A program made the translations under genes and the position numbers. Shown piece by piece: positions 1-9,056 of a stretch of DNA of 64,000 nucleotides. Under the pieces are notes generated by a model, which saw only the letters and a list, made by a program, of their open reading frames with translations, had not been told where the DNA came from and searched no databases. Source of the DNA: an uncultured Bacteroidota bacterium (lineage in GTDB: Bacteria > Bacteroidota > Bacteroidia > Flavobacteriales > Flavobacteriaceae); the NCBI GenBank assembly GCA_902597545.1, contig CACJYD010000004.1, forward strand, positions 19,988 to 83,987, in the 5' to 3' direction. The first letter of the stretch is position 1. Every line of letters begins with the position of its first letter.

Positions 1-203
1 GCCTGCATGATTCACAAGTTCAGTATTGGGAACCTGCTAAATGGGTTGCTAAACTGAGAGATTATAACAAATCCGACAGCACAATCCTATTAAATACAAA
101 CATGGAAACTGGACACAGCGGGGCCTCTGGCAGATTTGAAGCTTTAAAAGAGATTGCAATGGAGTATGCTTTCTTAATTGGTTTAGAAAAAGATTTGTTT
201 TAG
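1..203 (+). CDS. ptrB: Oligopeptidase B / S9 family prolyl oligopeptidase, C-terminal end only (truncated by window start)
   Basis: Open frame ending TAG at 201-203; reads [66 protein letters not shown], typical oligopeptidase B C-terminus including the catalytic His context GHSGASGR. Confidence 0.9.
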   Translation, partial: LHDSQVQYWEPAKWVAKLRDYNKSDSTILLNTNMETGHSGASGRFEALKEIAMEYAFLIGLEKDLF

Positions 204-1060
204 TTCGATTCTGCTAATATTTCAAGCAAATCCAAAAATAAATTGATTATGTCTAAGTACAAATTAACTGCAACCCTGACGGCAGTTCCCCACGAATTAT
301 CACCAGCAGCAATTGCTTTTTCTAAATAATTAAAATCATAAATTAAATACAATGAAAATATAACAACTCCACAATATGAGTATATTATCCTTCTCCTTTC
401 TGATTTAAATACAAAAGCATTCAAAACTTCCACAACTATCAATGCTAATAATGAAATCCAAAGGAAAATTCCAAGAAAACTAAAATCTGTAGGAAAGTAT
501 GCTACAATTGCACCAGCTACAATTACAGCTAATGTTGTTCCAGTCATAGCTTGAAAAACTACATTTTGCCACTCTTGATTGTACTTATCGTGAGATAATA
601 CATTTTTATTAAAATCGTCTTTTAATTTTTTAAATTCATCAGACATATTATCAAAAGTTTTGGCAGGTTCTGATGCATAGTAATAGATGTATTTCTTTTC
701 ATCATCAGCCCCAAACATTTTTTCCACAAAAGTTGCATTTGGATTTTTTTTAACTGTTTTTGATAAAACAGCTTTGGACTTTAGATATTTTCTAAATTTA
801 AATCTTTCTCCAATATAAGCTATAGTTGGTCCCAATGACCAGCCAATAAAGCCTGAAAAAATAGCAACCATAACAAGGTTTAGAGGATATGAATCAGCAT
901 AAATCATAACCATAATAAGAAATAAAAATGTTCCTCCTATTGTAAATACTGCCTCAAGTGTTGTTTCATAGGCTTTATTAAATCTCGCTGATAAAGTAGT
1001 GACTACCAGCATGCCACCCAGAATTAAGAATGTTCTGGACATCAATAAATTTGGTTCCAT
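200..1060 (-). CDS. Bax inhibitor-1 (YccA/BI-1) family-like integral membrane protein
   Basis: Multiple TM segments and C-terminal [16 protein letters not shown] typical of BI-1 family; convergent with the previous gene, stops overlapping. Confidence 0.65.
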   Translation of the reverse strand: MEPNLLMSRTFLILGGMLVVTTLSARFNKAYETTLEAVFTIGGTFLFLIMVMIYADSYPLNLVMVAIFSGFIGWSLGPTIAYIGERFKFRKYLKSKAVLSKTVKKNPNATFVEKMFGADDEKKYIYYYASEPAKTFDNMSDEFKKLKDDFNKNVLSHDKYNQEWQNVVFQAMTGTTLAVIVAGAIVAYFPTDFSFLGIFLWISLLALIVVEVLNAFVFKSERRRIIYSYCGVVIFSLYLIYDFNYLEKAIAAGDNSWGTAVRVAVNLYLDIINLFLDLLEILAESN

Positions 1061-1153
1061 TACTATATATTTTACAAATTTTTGATCAAAAAAAAAAATA
1101 AACTGAGCTTATAAAAAACTAAATCTAAATTTTTTATAAATTCATTAATCATT

Positions 1154-2707
1154 ATGAAATTTTATAAACTTTTAACAATAATTACCATTACAATTTTATT
1201 TTCTTGCAAAAAGACAAATGAGAAACCAAGAATTGGGATTACAGGAATCGCAATAGAATCTAGTACATTTTCACCTGCAATAACCACAGAAAAAGAATTT
1301 GATATTAAATATAGTAGTGAAATTTTTGGAAGGTATCCTTTTTTTGATCAGAACTATATTGATAACGCAGATTGGTTTCCAACAATGACTGCTCGAGCTC
1401 TACCTGGGGGCGTTGTTTCTAAAGAAGCTTACGAATCTATGGTTTTACAAATTATTGAACTTACCAAACAGACTTTGCCGTTAGATGGTTTGTTTCTTGA
1501 TATTCATGGAGCAATGAATGTAGTTGGCATGGATGATCCTGAAGGTGATTTTATAGAAAGAATTAGGGCTGTGATTGGAAATAACACAATGATTTCAACT
1601 TCAATGGATTCTCATGGAAATGTTTCAGAAAAATTAGCAAAGTATTCAGATATTATTACATGTTACAGAAAGGCTCCACATACTGATGCTCTTGAATCAA
1701 AACAAAGAGCTCTTGATAATTTAGTTGACAGATTAAAATCTGGGAAAGGAAAACCCAAATACAAAGCTTGGATTCCAGTCCCTATACTTTTACCTGGAGA
1801 GCAAACTAGCACAAGAGTTGAACCTGGTAAATCACTTTATGAAAAGGTTAAACCCATTGCTGATAGTAAAGGTGTTGTTGATGCTGCTGTTTGGGTAGGA
1901 TATGCTTGGGGAGACGCACCTAGAAATCACGCTGTTGTAATGACTGTTGGTGATAATAAAAAAGCTGTGGTAAATGGAGCAGAAGAGTTAGCTCAAAGTT
2001 TTTGGGATGCTAGATATGAATTTGATTTTGTAGCTCCAACTACGACCTTGGATAGCGCATTAAATCAAGCTTTTAATTATCAAAAAAATAAAATTGATAA
2101 TAAGCCATTTATCATTAGTGATATGGGTGATAATCCTACTGCTGGGGGTGCTGGAGATGTAACATGGACATTAGATAAATTATTAAAGATTAAAGAATTT
2201 AAATCTGAAAATGGTCCAGAATTAATTTATGCTTCAATCCCTGGACCTGATTTGATTTTAAATGCTTTAAATACTAAAATTGGAGATAAAGTTAGTGGTT
2301 ATGTTGGAGCTAAAGTTGATGATCGATTTTCACCACCTGTTCTTTTAAATGGAATTTTAAAAGCAGTCCATTTAGGAGATAAAAATGCTGAAGCAGAAGT
2401 TGTTGTTCAAGTTGGAAGTATTAAGGTAATTGTAACTAATAAAAGGAAACCATATCATTATATTTCAGATTTTACAAATCTTAATCTAGATCCAAAAAAT
2501 ACAGATATTCTTATGGTTAAAATTGGTTATTTAGTTCCTGAGCTTTATGAAATTAGAGGTGATTGGGTCATGGCTTTGACACCAGGTGGAGTTGATCAAG
2601 ATCTATATAGACTGGGATACAAGAAAATAAAAAGACCAATGTTTCCTTTGGATAAAGATATGGAAGATCCAGATTTAAATGCAGTATTGATTCCAGTATT
2701 AAAATGA
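1154..2707 (+). CDS. M81 family metallopeptidase (MlrC-like), lipoprotein
   Basis: PRIGITGIAIESSTFSP N-terminus, DGLFLDIHGAM, TSMDSHGN, YRKAPHTD motifs; lipobox ILFSC. Confidence 0.85.
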   Translation: MKFYKLLTIITITILFSCKKTNEKPRIGITGIAIESSTFSPAITTEKEFDIKYSSEIFGRYPFFDQNYIDNADWFPTMTARALPGGVVSKEAYESMVLQIIELTKQTLPLDGLFLDIHGAMNVVGMDDPEGDFIERIRAVIGNNTMISTSMDSHGNVSEKLAKYSDIITCYRKAPHTDALESKQRALDNLVDRLKSGKGKPKYKAWIPVPILLPGEQTSTRVEPGKSLYEKVKPIADSKGVVDAAVWVGYAWGDAPRNHAVVMTVGDNKKAVVNGAEELAQSFWDARYEFDFVAPTTTLDSALNQAFNYQKNKIDNKPFIISDMGDNPTAGGAGDVTWTLDKLLKIKEFKSENGPELIYASIPGPDLILNALNTKIGDKVSGYVGAKVDDRFSPPVLLNGILKAVHLGDKNAEAEVVVQVGSIKVIVTNKRKPYHYISDFTNLNLDPKNTDILMVKIGYLVPELYEIRGDWVMALTPGGVDQDLYRLGYKKIKRPMFPLDKDMEDPDLNAVLIPVLK

Positions 2708-3126
2708 AAATAAAACTAATCAACAAAGCTGGTTACCATTCAAAAATTGAAAATCAAAATGGAAATTATATAGATATTGATAATAAATCTGATATAAATC
2801 CCAAAGGAGTTAGTCCAATGGAGCTTCTATTAATGGGGGTTGCAGGATGTAGTAGCATTGATATAATTTCTATATTAAAAAAACAAAAACAAGAATTTAA
2901 AAACTTATATATTGAAGTTGAAGGAAAAAGAGAGGATGGAGAATTACCATCGCTTTTTACTCAGATTCATGCTGATGTATTTATAGAGGGAGAAGTAGAT
3001 TCCAAAAAAGCGTATAAGGCAAGTGAACTTTCATTTACAAAATATTGCTCTGTTTCAAAAACTCTAGAGGCTACAGCTGATATCTCCTTTTCAGTATATG
3101 TTAACAATAAAATTTGTAGTAAGTAA
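2704..3126 (+). CDS. OsmC family protein
   Basis: SPMELLLMGVAGCSSIDIISILKKQ with the OsmC Cys and CSVSKTL; overlaps upstream stop by 4 bp. Confidence 0.9.
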   Translation: MKIKLINKAGYHSKIENQNGNYIDIDNKSDINPKGVSPMELLLMGVAGCSSIDIISILKKQKQEFKNLYIEVEGKREDGELPSLFTQIHADVFIEGEVDSKKAYKASELSFTKYCSVSKTLEATADISFSVYVNNKICSK

Positions 3127-3127
3127 A

Positions 3128-3439
3128 ATGAATTTAGATAGTGTAGAGCAAAAAGAATTTTTCCCAGGTTTAAAAGGGAAATTGATACATGGCGACAAAA
3201 TAACGTGGGCGTTTTGGGATGTTGAAAAAGATGCTGAAGTTCCAGAACATTTCCATCATCATGAACAAATTATGCATGTTGTTGAAGGTGAGTTTGAATT
3301 TATATTAGATGGAGAAAAAATGGTTTGTAAAAATGGAGATGTAATTGTAATACCTTCAAATATTCCTCACTCTGGTAGAGCTCTAACTAAATGTATTTTG
3401 ATGGATGTTTTTTCACCTGTTAGAGAAGAATACAAATGA
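3128..3439 (+). CDS. Cupin domain-containing protein
   Basis: PEHFHHHEQIMHVVEGEFEFILDGE cupin motif 1; start reassigned to the ATG at 3128 rather than the upstream 3098. Confidence 0.85.
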   Translation: MNLDSVEQKEFFPGLKGKLIHGDKITWAFWDVEKDAEVPEHFHHHEQIMHVVEGEFEFILDGEKMVCKNGDVIVIPSNIPHSGRALTKCILMDVFSPVREEYK

Positions 3440-4224
3440 ATATTTCACTTAAATCTAAAAATGCTTTAGTAGGTGGAAGCAGTAAGGGGCTAGGAAATGC
3501 AGTGGCAAGACAACTTGCTATGTCTGGAGCTAAAGTTACTTTAGTTGCAAGATCTGAAGATTTATTGGTTGATACGGTCAATGAACTAAATAAACTCACT
3601 GACTGTAAACATGAATACTTAATATGTGACTATAATGATCATGAAAAATACTCCAAAATAATTAGTCAATATTTGTCTAATAATCGAATTGATATATTAA
3701 TTAATAATACACAAGGTCCTAAATCAGGTGATATAAATAGCTTATCAATTAAGGACTATCAAAAAGCTTTTGATTTATTATTTAAAAATACTGTGTTCAC
3801 AACAATGCTTGCGATTGAAAATATGAAAAAAAATAGCTGGGGAAGAATTATAAATATGACATCGGTTAGTGTTAAAGAACCACTCAGTTATTTAGCATTA
3901 TCCAATTCTATGAGATCATCTGTTATATCTTGGGCAAAAACTCTTTCAAATGATATAGGCAATAATAATGTTACAGTAAATAATATTTTGACAGGTTATT
4001 TTGATACTGAAAGATTAAAAGAGTTGAATTCAGATAAAGCAAAAAAGTTTAACGTAGATGTTGATGATTTATATGATACAATGAGAAATCAGGTGCCATT
4101 AGGAAGAATCGGTAACCCTATGGAATTTGGATATCTAATAACATTTTTAGCATCTGAATATGCTAGCTATATTAATGGAGCAAATATTCCAATTGACGGA
4201 GGACTTTTGAAATCTATTTCATAA
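3436..4224 (+). CDS. SDR family oxidoreductase
   Basis: GGSSKGLGNAVA Rossmann motif, NNTQG, C-terminal YINGANIPIDGG. The usual YxxxK tyrosine context reads SYLALSNSM, so the active site is atypical. Confidence 0.85.
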   Translation: MNISLKSKNALVGGSSKGLGNAVARQLAMSGAKVTLVARSEDLLVDTVNELNKLTDCKHEYLICDYNDHEKYSKIISQYLSNNRIDILINNTQGPKSGDINSLSIKDYQKAFDLLFKNTVFTTMLAIENMKKNSWGRIINMTSVSVKEPLSYLALSNSMRSSVISWAKTLSNDIGNNNVTVNNILTGYFDTERLKELNSDKAKKFNVDVDDLYDTMRNQVPLGRIGNPMEFGYLITFLASEYASYINGANIPIDGGLLKSIS

Positions 4225-4360
4225 TTAATTAGGATTTGTAATGTACTTTATAATGCACTAATTTATTTTAATTTATCAATTTCAAGTTTAATTAAAATTT
4301 CTAATTATTTGACTTATTAATAGTTTTAATGATTATTTTAAAAATTGATATATTTAAACA

Positions 4361-4984
4361 ATGATTAAGACCAAGGCGCTTAAATTCAACTACAATAATC
4401 AAGTTTCATTTAATTTTCCTGATATTTCATTAAATAAAAATGAAAACTTATTAATTATTGGAAGTTCAGGTATAGGAAAGACAACTCTTTTACACCTTCT
4501 TGCAGGCTTGCTTCAATCTAATTCTGGCTCAATAAATCTATATGGTCAAGATATTAGTAAATTAACTCAACATCAAATTGATAAATTTAGAGGACAAAAT
4601 ATTGGTATTGTTTTTCAAAAACCTCACTTTGTCAATTCTTTAACTGTCAAGGAAAATCTACAACTAGCTCAATATTTAGGGAACAAAAAGGACGATTCTA
4701 GGATTGTAGATATTTTGTCAAGTTTAGACATCTTGGACAAGGAAAATAAAAATCCTAAAAAATTAAGTCAAGGTGAAAAACAAAGAGCATCAATAGCTAT
4801 GGCTATTGTAAATTCACCCAAATTGATATTGGCTGATGAACCTACCTCGAGTTTAGATGATGAGAATTGTGAAAGAGTAATTAAATTATTAAAAAAACAA
4901 GCTTCAGATTTTAATGCGCAGCTTATTGTCATAACTCACGATAACAGATTAAAGAAACATTTTAAAAAATCCATCAAGCTTTGA
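4361..4984 (+). CDS. ABC transporter ATP-binding protein (LolD/MacB type)
   Basis: Walker A GSSGIGKTT, signature LSQGEKQR, Walker B LILADEPTSSLD. Confidence 0.93.
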   Translation: MIKTKALKFNYNNQVSFNFPDISLNKNENLLIIGSSGIGKTTLLHLLAGLLQSNSGSINLYGQDISKLTQHQIDKFRGQNIGIVFQKPHFVNSLTVKENLQLAQYLGNKKDDSRIVDILSSLDILDKENKNPKKLSQGEKQRASIAMAIVNSPKLILADEPTSSLDDENCERVIKLLKKQASDFNAQLIVITHDNRLKKHFKKSIKL

Positions 4985-6240
4985 ATATTTTTAAATTAAG
5001 CATAAAGAATATTATTAGTAAGCCTTTAAGTTCACTTTTGAGTTTAGCATTACTGGTTTTTGGTATAGGAATAATTTCTCTTTTACTACAACTAAATAGC
5101 TTGATTAAAACTCAAATGGATAATAATCTTAAGGGAATTGATATGGTCGTTGGTGCTAAAGGAAGTCCACTTCAACTAATACTATCTGCAGTTTACCACA
5201 TTGATTCTCCAACAGGGAATATTTCTGTTGAAGATGCTAAAAAAATTAAAAATAATAGAATGGTCGGCTCTAGTATTGATCTTCTTTATGGTGATAATTA
5301 TAAAGGTTATAGAATTGTGGGTACTGATGATGAGTTCCTTGACCTTTATGATGCAAAAATTAAAGATGGTCGTAAATGGGAGGATCCATTTGAGGTTGTA
5401 GTTGGATCAAAAATATATTCGAATCTAGGTTTAAAATTGGATGATGAATTAATGAGTTCGCACGGATTAAGAGAAACTGGAGAAGCCCATGAAGATCAAT
5501 TATTTAAAATTGTTGGATTGCTTGAACCATCAAACTCTGTAATTGATCAGTTAATTGTTACATCTCCAGAAAGCATTTGGGATTTACATGGTGAACATGA
5601 TCACAGTGGGGAGGAACACGATGATGAACACGACCACGAACATGATGATGAACACGACCACGAACATGATGATGAACACGACCACGAACATGATGATGAA
5701 GAAATTACAGCGATGTTAATTAAGTTTCAAAACCCAATGAATATCATTCAGTTCCCTCGTCAAATTAATGAAGAGACAAATCTTCAAGCAGCTGTACCAT
5801 CATATGAAATATCAAGACTATTTAAACTATTTGGATTTGGAATTGAAACGCTAACATACTTGGCATATCTAATTATAATTGTCTCAGCTTTTAGTCTATT
5901 TATTAATCTTTTTAACTCAATGCGAGATAGAAAATATGAGATGGCCTTAATTAGAACACTTGGTTCATCTAGGAGACAGCTGTCATTTATGATTATTTTT
6001 GAAAGTTTAATTTTAACTACAGTTGGATTTCTTCTAGGATTGTTGGTTAGTAGATTAGGTGTTATGTTTGTATCTTCGCTCATGGAGGAAAGCTTAAATT
6101 ATAATTTAAATTCCTTTGGTATTTTAAATGAAGAATTATGGTTATTAATACTTTCAATTTTTATAGGATTAATTTCATCTATAATTCCTGCATTACAAGT
6201 CTATAATTTAAATATATCTGAAGTATTAGGTGATGAATAA
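4981..6240 (+). CDS. FtsX/MacB-like ABC transporter permease with His/Asp-rich periplasmic insertion
   Basis: N-terminal TM, MacB-like domain, three C-terminal TM; ORF start is TTG overlapping the ATPase stop; contains (DDEHDHEH)n insertion. Confidence 0.85.
   Translation: MNIFKLSIKNIISKPLSSLLSLALLVFGIGIISLLLQLNSLIKTQMDNNLKGIDMVVGAKGSPLQLILSAVYHIDSPTGNISVEDAKKIKNNRMVGSSIDLLYGDNYKGYRIVGTDDEFLDLYDAKIKDGRKWEDPFEVVVGSKIYSNLGLKLDDELMSSHGLRETGEAHEDQLFKIVGLLEPSNSVIDQLIVTSPESIWDLHGEHDHSGEEHDDEHDHEHDDEHDHEHDDEHDHEHDDEEITAMLIKFQNPMNIIQFPRQINEETNLQAAVPSYEISRLFKLFGFGIETLTYLAYLIIIVSAFSLFINLFNSMRDRKYEMALIRTLGSSRRQLSFMIIFESLILTTVGFLLGLLVSRLGVMFVSSLMEESLNYNLNSFGILNEELWLLILSIFIGLISSIIPALQVYNLNISEVLGDE
5620..5691 (+). 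repeat. 3 exact tandem copies of a 24-bp coding repeat GATGATGAACACGACCACGAACAT (DDEHDHEH)
   Basis: Identical units at 5620-5643, 5644-5667, 5668-5691, followed by partial unit gatgatgaa. Confidence 0.97.
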
Positions 6241-6667
6241 AATAATTTTCTTTTTAGCTTTTTTTATTACAAATGATGCATTATCTCAAATTGAGATTGA
6301 TTGGTTTAAACTAAGGGACGTGTATTATAAATCCGAATATAAGGAAGAGATTGGCGGATATTTTCAAACACCATATTTTGGTGAAGGAGTTGAAAGTTTG
6401 GATAATGAATATGTTAAAATAACAGGATACATGCTAACTCTTGCACCTGATGCCGGAGTATTTGTTTTATCTCAAAACCCCTATGCTGATTGTTTCTTTT
6501 GTGGATATGGAGGTCCTGAATCTGCTATTGAATTAACTCTTAGGCCTGGATACGATGATTTTTATATGGATGAACTTGTGGAAGTCGTTGGAATATTAAG
6601 ACTTAAAAGAGAAGATGTTAGTAGCGGAGTATATCTAATGGATGATGCAGTTGCAATTAGAAAATAA
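6230..6667 (+). CDS. DUF3299-like secreted protein
   Basis: Signal peptide, then IEIDW..., DNEYVKITGYMLTL...FVLSQNPYADCFFCGYGGPESAIEL, resembling DUF3299; overlaps permease stop. Confidence 0.6.
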   Translation: MMNKIIFFLAFFITNDALSQIEIDWFKLRDVYYKSEYKEEIGGYFQTPYFGEGVESLDNEYVKITGYMLTLAPDAGVFVLSQNPYADCFFCGYGGPESAIELTLRPGYDDFYMDELVEVVGILRLKREDVSSGVYLMDDAVAIRK

Positions 6668-7790
6668 ACTTAAAAACTGTTTTTGATTTAAATACTTCAC
6701 CAGCTTTCAAATAAACATTTGGAAATGATTCTTTATTAGGAGAATCTGGAAAATGTTGTGTTTCCAAACAAAAACCAGATCTTTTTTCATATTTGAGACC
6801 TTGCTTAGAGCTAATAGATCCATTTAAAAAATTTCCAGTATATAATTGAACACCTGGTTGATCAGTATAAACATCCATTTGTATGCCACTTTGGTCACTG
6901 TATGCACTTGCTATCTTTCTTACACCTCCATCAAAATCATTTAAAACCCAACAATGATCATAACCATTCCCTAAGATTAATTGATTATTTTCAAGATCTA
7001 TATCTCTTCCAATTTTTTTCGGTTCTATAAAATCAAATGGTGTTCCTTGAACTTTCTCAATATCACCAGTTGGTATAATTTTTTCATTTACCGGCAAGTA
7101 TGAATCTGCATAAATTTCTAAATTATGATCTAATACATCTCCGCTGCTTTCTCCTGATAGATTAAAATAAGAATGCTGAGTTAGGTTCAAAATAGTTGTT
7201 TTATCAGTTTCAGCATAATATTGAACAGCAAGTTCATTTTCGTTAGTTAGTATATAGGTAACATATACATTTAAATTTCCAGGATAACCTTCTTCCATGT
7301 CTTTTGATAAATAGTTGAGTTTTAAAGAGCTGTAATTTTTATCATCATAACTTACCACCTTCCAATTTACTTTATCAAATCCTGTAACGCCTCCATGAAG
7401 TGAGGTGCCATTATTATTTAAAGCTAAATTATATTCAACATCATCTATCGTGAATTTTCCATTATCAATTCTATTTGCATACCTCCCAACGATTGCACCA
7501 AAATATGGATGTTCATTTAAATATGGCTCCAAAGAATTAAAACCAAGTGCAACATCTAATAATTTGCCATTTTTATCTGGTACTTTTATGCTGGTGATAA
7601 TAGCTCCTAGTGATATAATTTCTACTTCACAATCTTTATTTTTTAGAAGAAATTTATGAACCTCTTCTCCATTATTCATTTTACCTATTAACACTTTACT
7701 TTGATTAGGATTTGAACATGAAATTAAAATTAATATTGTGATAATTGTAAATGATATAAGATATTTTTTAATTTCGAGAGCATTTATCAT
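6657..7790 (-). CDS. galM: Aldose 1-epimerase (galactose mutarotase), lipoprotein
   Basis: GRYANRI, LNLTQHSYFNL, FCLETQHFPDSPN motifs. Confidence 0.93.
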   Translation of the reverse strand: MINALEIKKYLISFTIITILILISCSNPNQSKVLIGKMNNGEEVHKFLLKNKDCEVEIISLGAIITSIKVPDKNGKLLDVALGFNSLEPYLNEHPYFGAIVGRYANRIDNGKFTIDDVEYNLALNNNGTSLHGGVTGFDKVNWKVVSYDDKNYSSLKLNYLSKDMEEGYPGNLNVYVTYILTNENELAVQYYAETDKTTILNLTQHSYFNLSGESSGDVLDHNLEIYADSYLPVNEKIIPTGDIEKVQGTPFDFIEPKKIGRDIDLENNQLILGNGYDHCWVLNDFDGGVRKIASAYSDQSGIQMDVYTDQPGVQLYTGNFLNGSISSKQGLKYEKRSGFCLETQHFPDSPNKESFPNVYLKAGEVFKSKTVFKFIF

Positions 7791-7831
7791 AATTTGGGTC
7801 TAACTTTTGATATTAAAAATAGAAAATTAAC

Positions 7832-9034
7832 ATGAAAATCTTTTTAACATATTTGCTTACTCTTTTTTCTATTTTATCATTCACTCAAGAAACTAAGATT
7901 AAGGCTTACATCGATTGCAGATGCGATGAGAATTACATCAAACAAGAAACTTCATTCTTAGAATATGTAAGAGATCAAGATCTTGCTGATGTAGAGATTT
8001 TCATAAGAGATGAAAGAAATCCTACTGGGTCAAGATCATTTGAAATAAAAATTGATGGTAATAATAAGTACCAAGGAATAAGTTCAACAGGCACAGTTGT
8101 AGGATATACAAATGATACATCCAGTAGTTTGAGAGATAAATTAGTCCATAAGTTAAAAGTGGTTCTCGTTCCATTTTTAGATAAAGGTGACTATAATTTG
8201 AAACTTGATATTGATTCAAATTATACGGATGTTCCAACAAATGACGATAAGTGGAAAAACTGGGTTTTTGAATTATCAGGATCTTATAATGGTGATCAAG
8301 AAGAAAGCAGAAAAACTAATAGATATGAGATTGAATTTGAAATTGATAAACTAACTGAAGATTGGAGAATAGGGGCGGAATTAAGAAGAAATGAAACTAA
8401 TAGAAAGTTCTATTCGGATGATAATGTATACAAGAGTAATAGAAAAACTACAAGTTTTAATGGCAGAGTTGTAAGAAGTATTTCTGATCACTTTTCAGCT
8501 GGGGTATTCTTCGGCGCATATCAAAATACTTATGAAAATATTGATTTCAATAGATATATACAGCCTGCTATCGAATATAGCTTCTACCCTTACAAAGATG
8601 TTTTAAGTAAGGAAATTACACTTGCTTACAAAATTAGTACGGGTAAAAGAAATTATATTGAAAAAACCATTTATGGCTATGAAAAGCAAAAGCTCTCATC
8701 ACAAACATTAAGTTTGAATATTAGATTTAGACAAAAATGGGGTAATGTAAGTTCATATCTTAATGCAACTCAATTTTTAAATGATGGATCAAAAAAAAGA
8801 TTTTCACTTAGAAGTGATTTAGACATAAGAATCTTTGAAGGTTTAGCAGTTAGACTTTCAGGAAATATAAATTTAATCAGAGAACAATATAGCCTAGCAG
8901 CTGGAAATACATCGATTGAAGATTTACTACTTCAGCAAAGGCAAATTGCAACAGACTATAGGACAGGTTTTTCTTTTGGTCTTAGCTATACATTTGGATC
9001 AATTTATAACAGCATAATCAACACTAGGTTATAG
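7832..9034 (+). CDS. Putative outer-membrane beta-barrel protein, unknown function
   Basis: Signal peptide; alternating strand-like segments in the C-terminal half, ending in an aromatic-rich barrel-like tail. Confidence 0.5.
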   Translation: MKIFLTYLLTLFSILSFTQETKIKAYIDCRCDENYIKQETSFLEYVRDQDLADVEIFIRDERNPTGSRSFEIKIDGNNKYQGISSTGTVVGYTNDTSSSLRDKLVHKLKVVLVPFLDKGDYNLKLDIDSNYTDVPTNDDKWKNWVFELSGSYNGDQEESRKTNRYEIEFEIDKLTEDWRIGAELRRNETNRKFYSDDNVYKSNRKTTSFNGRVVRSISDHFSAGVFFGAYQNTYENIDFNRYIQPAIEYSFYPYKDVLSKEITLAYKISTGKRNYIEKTIYGYEKQKLSSQTLSLNIRFRQKWGNVSSYLNATQFLNDGSKKRFSLRSDLDIRIFEGLAVRLSGNINLIREQYSLAAGNTSIEDLLLQQRQIATDYRTGFSFGLSYTFGSIYNSIINTRL

Positions 9035-9056
9035 AAATGTTTTAATTTTAAAGACT

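Noticed and set aside
5784-6083. ORF 99 aa (-)
   Set aside because: Antisense within the permease gene, no conserved motifs; typical of AT-rich shadows.
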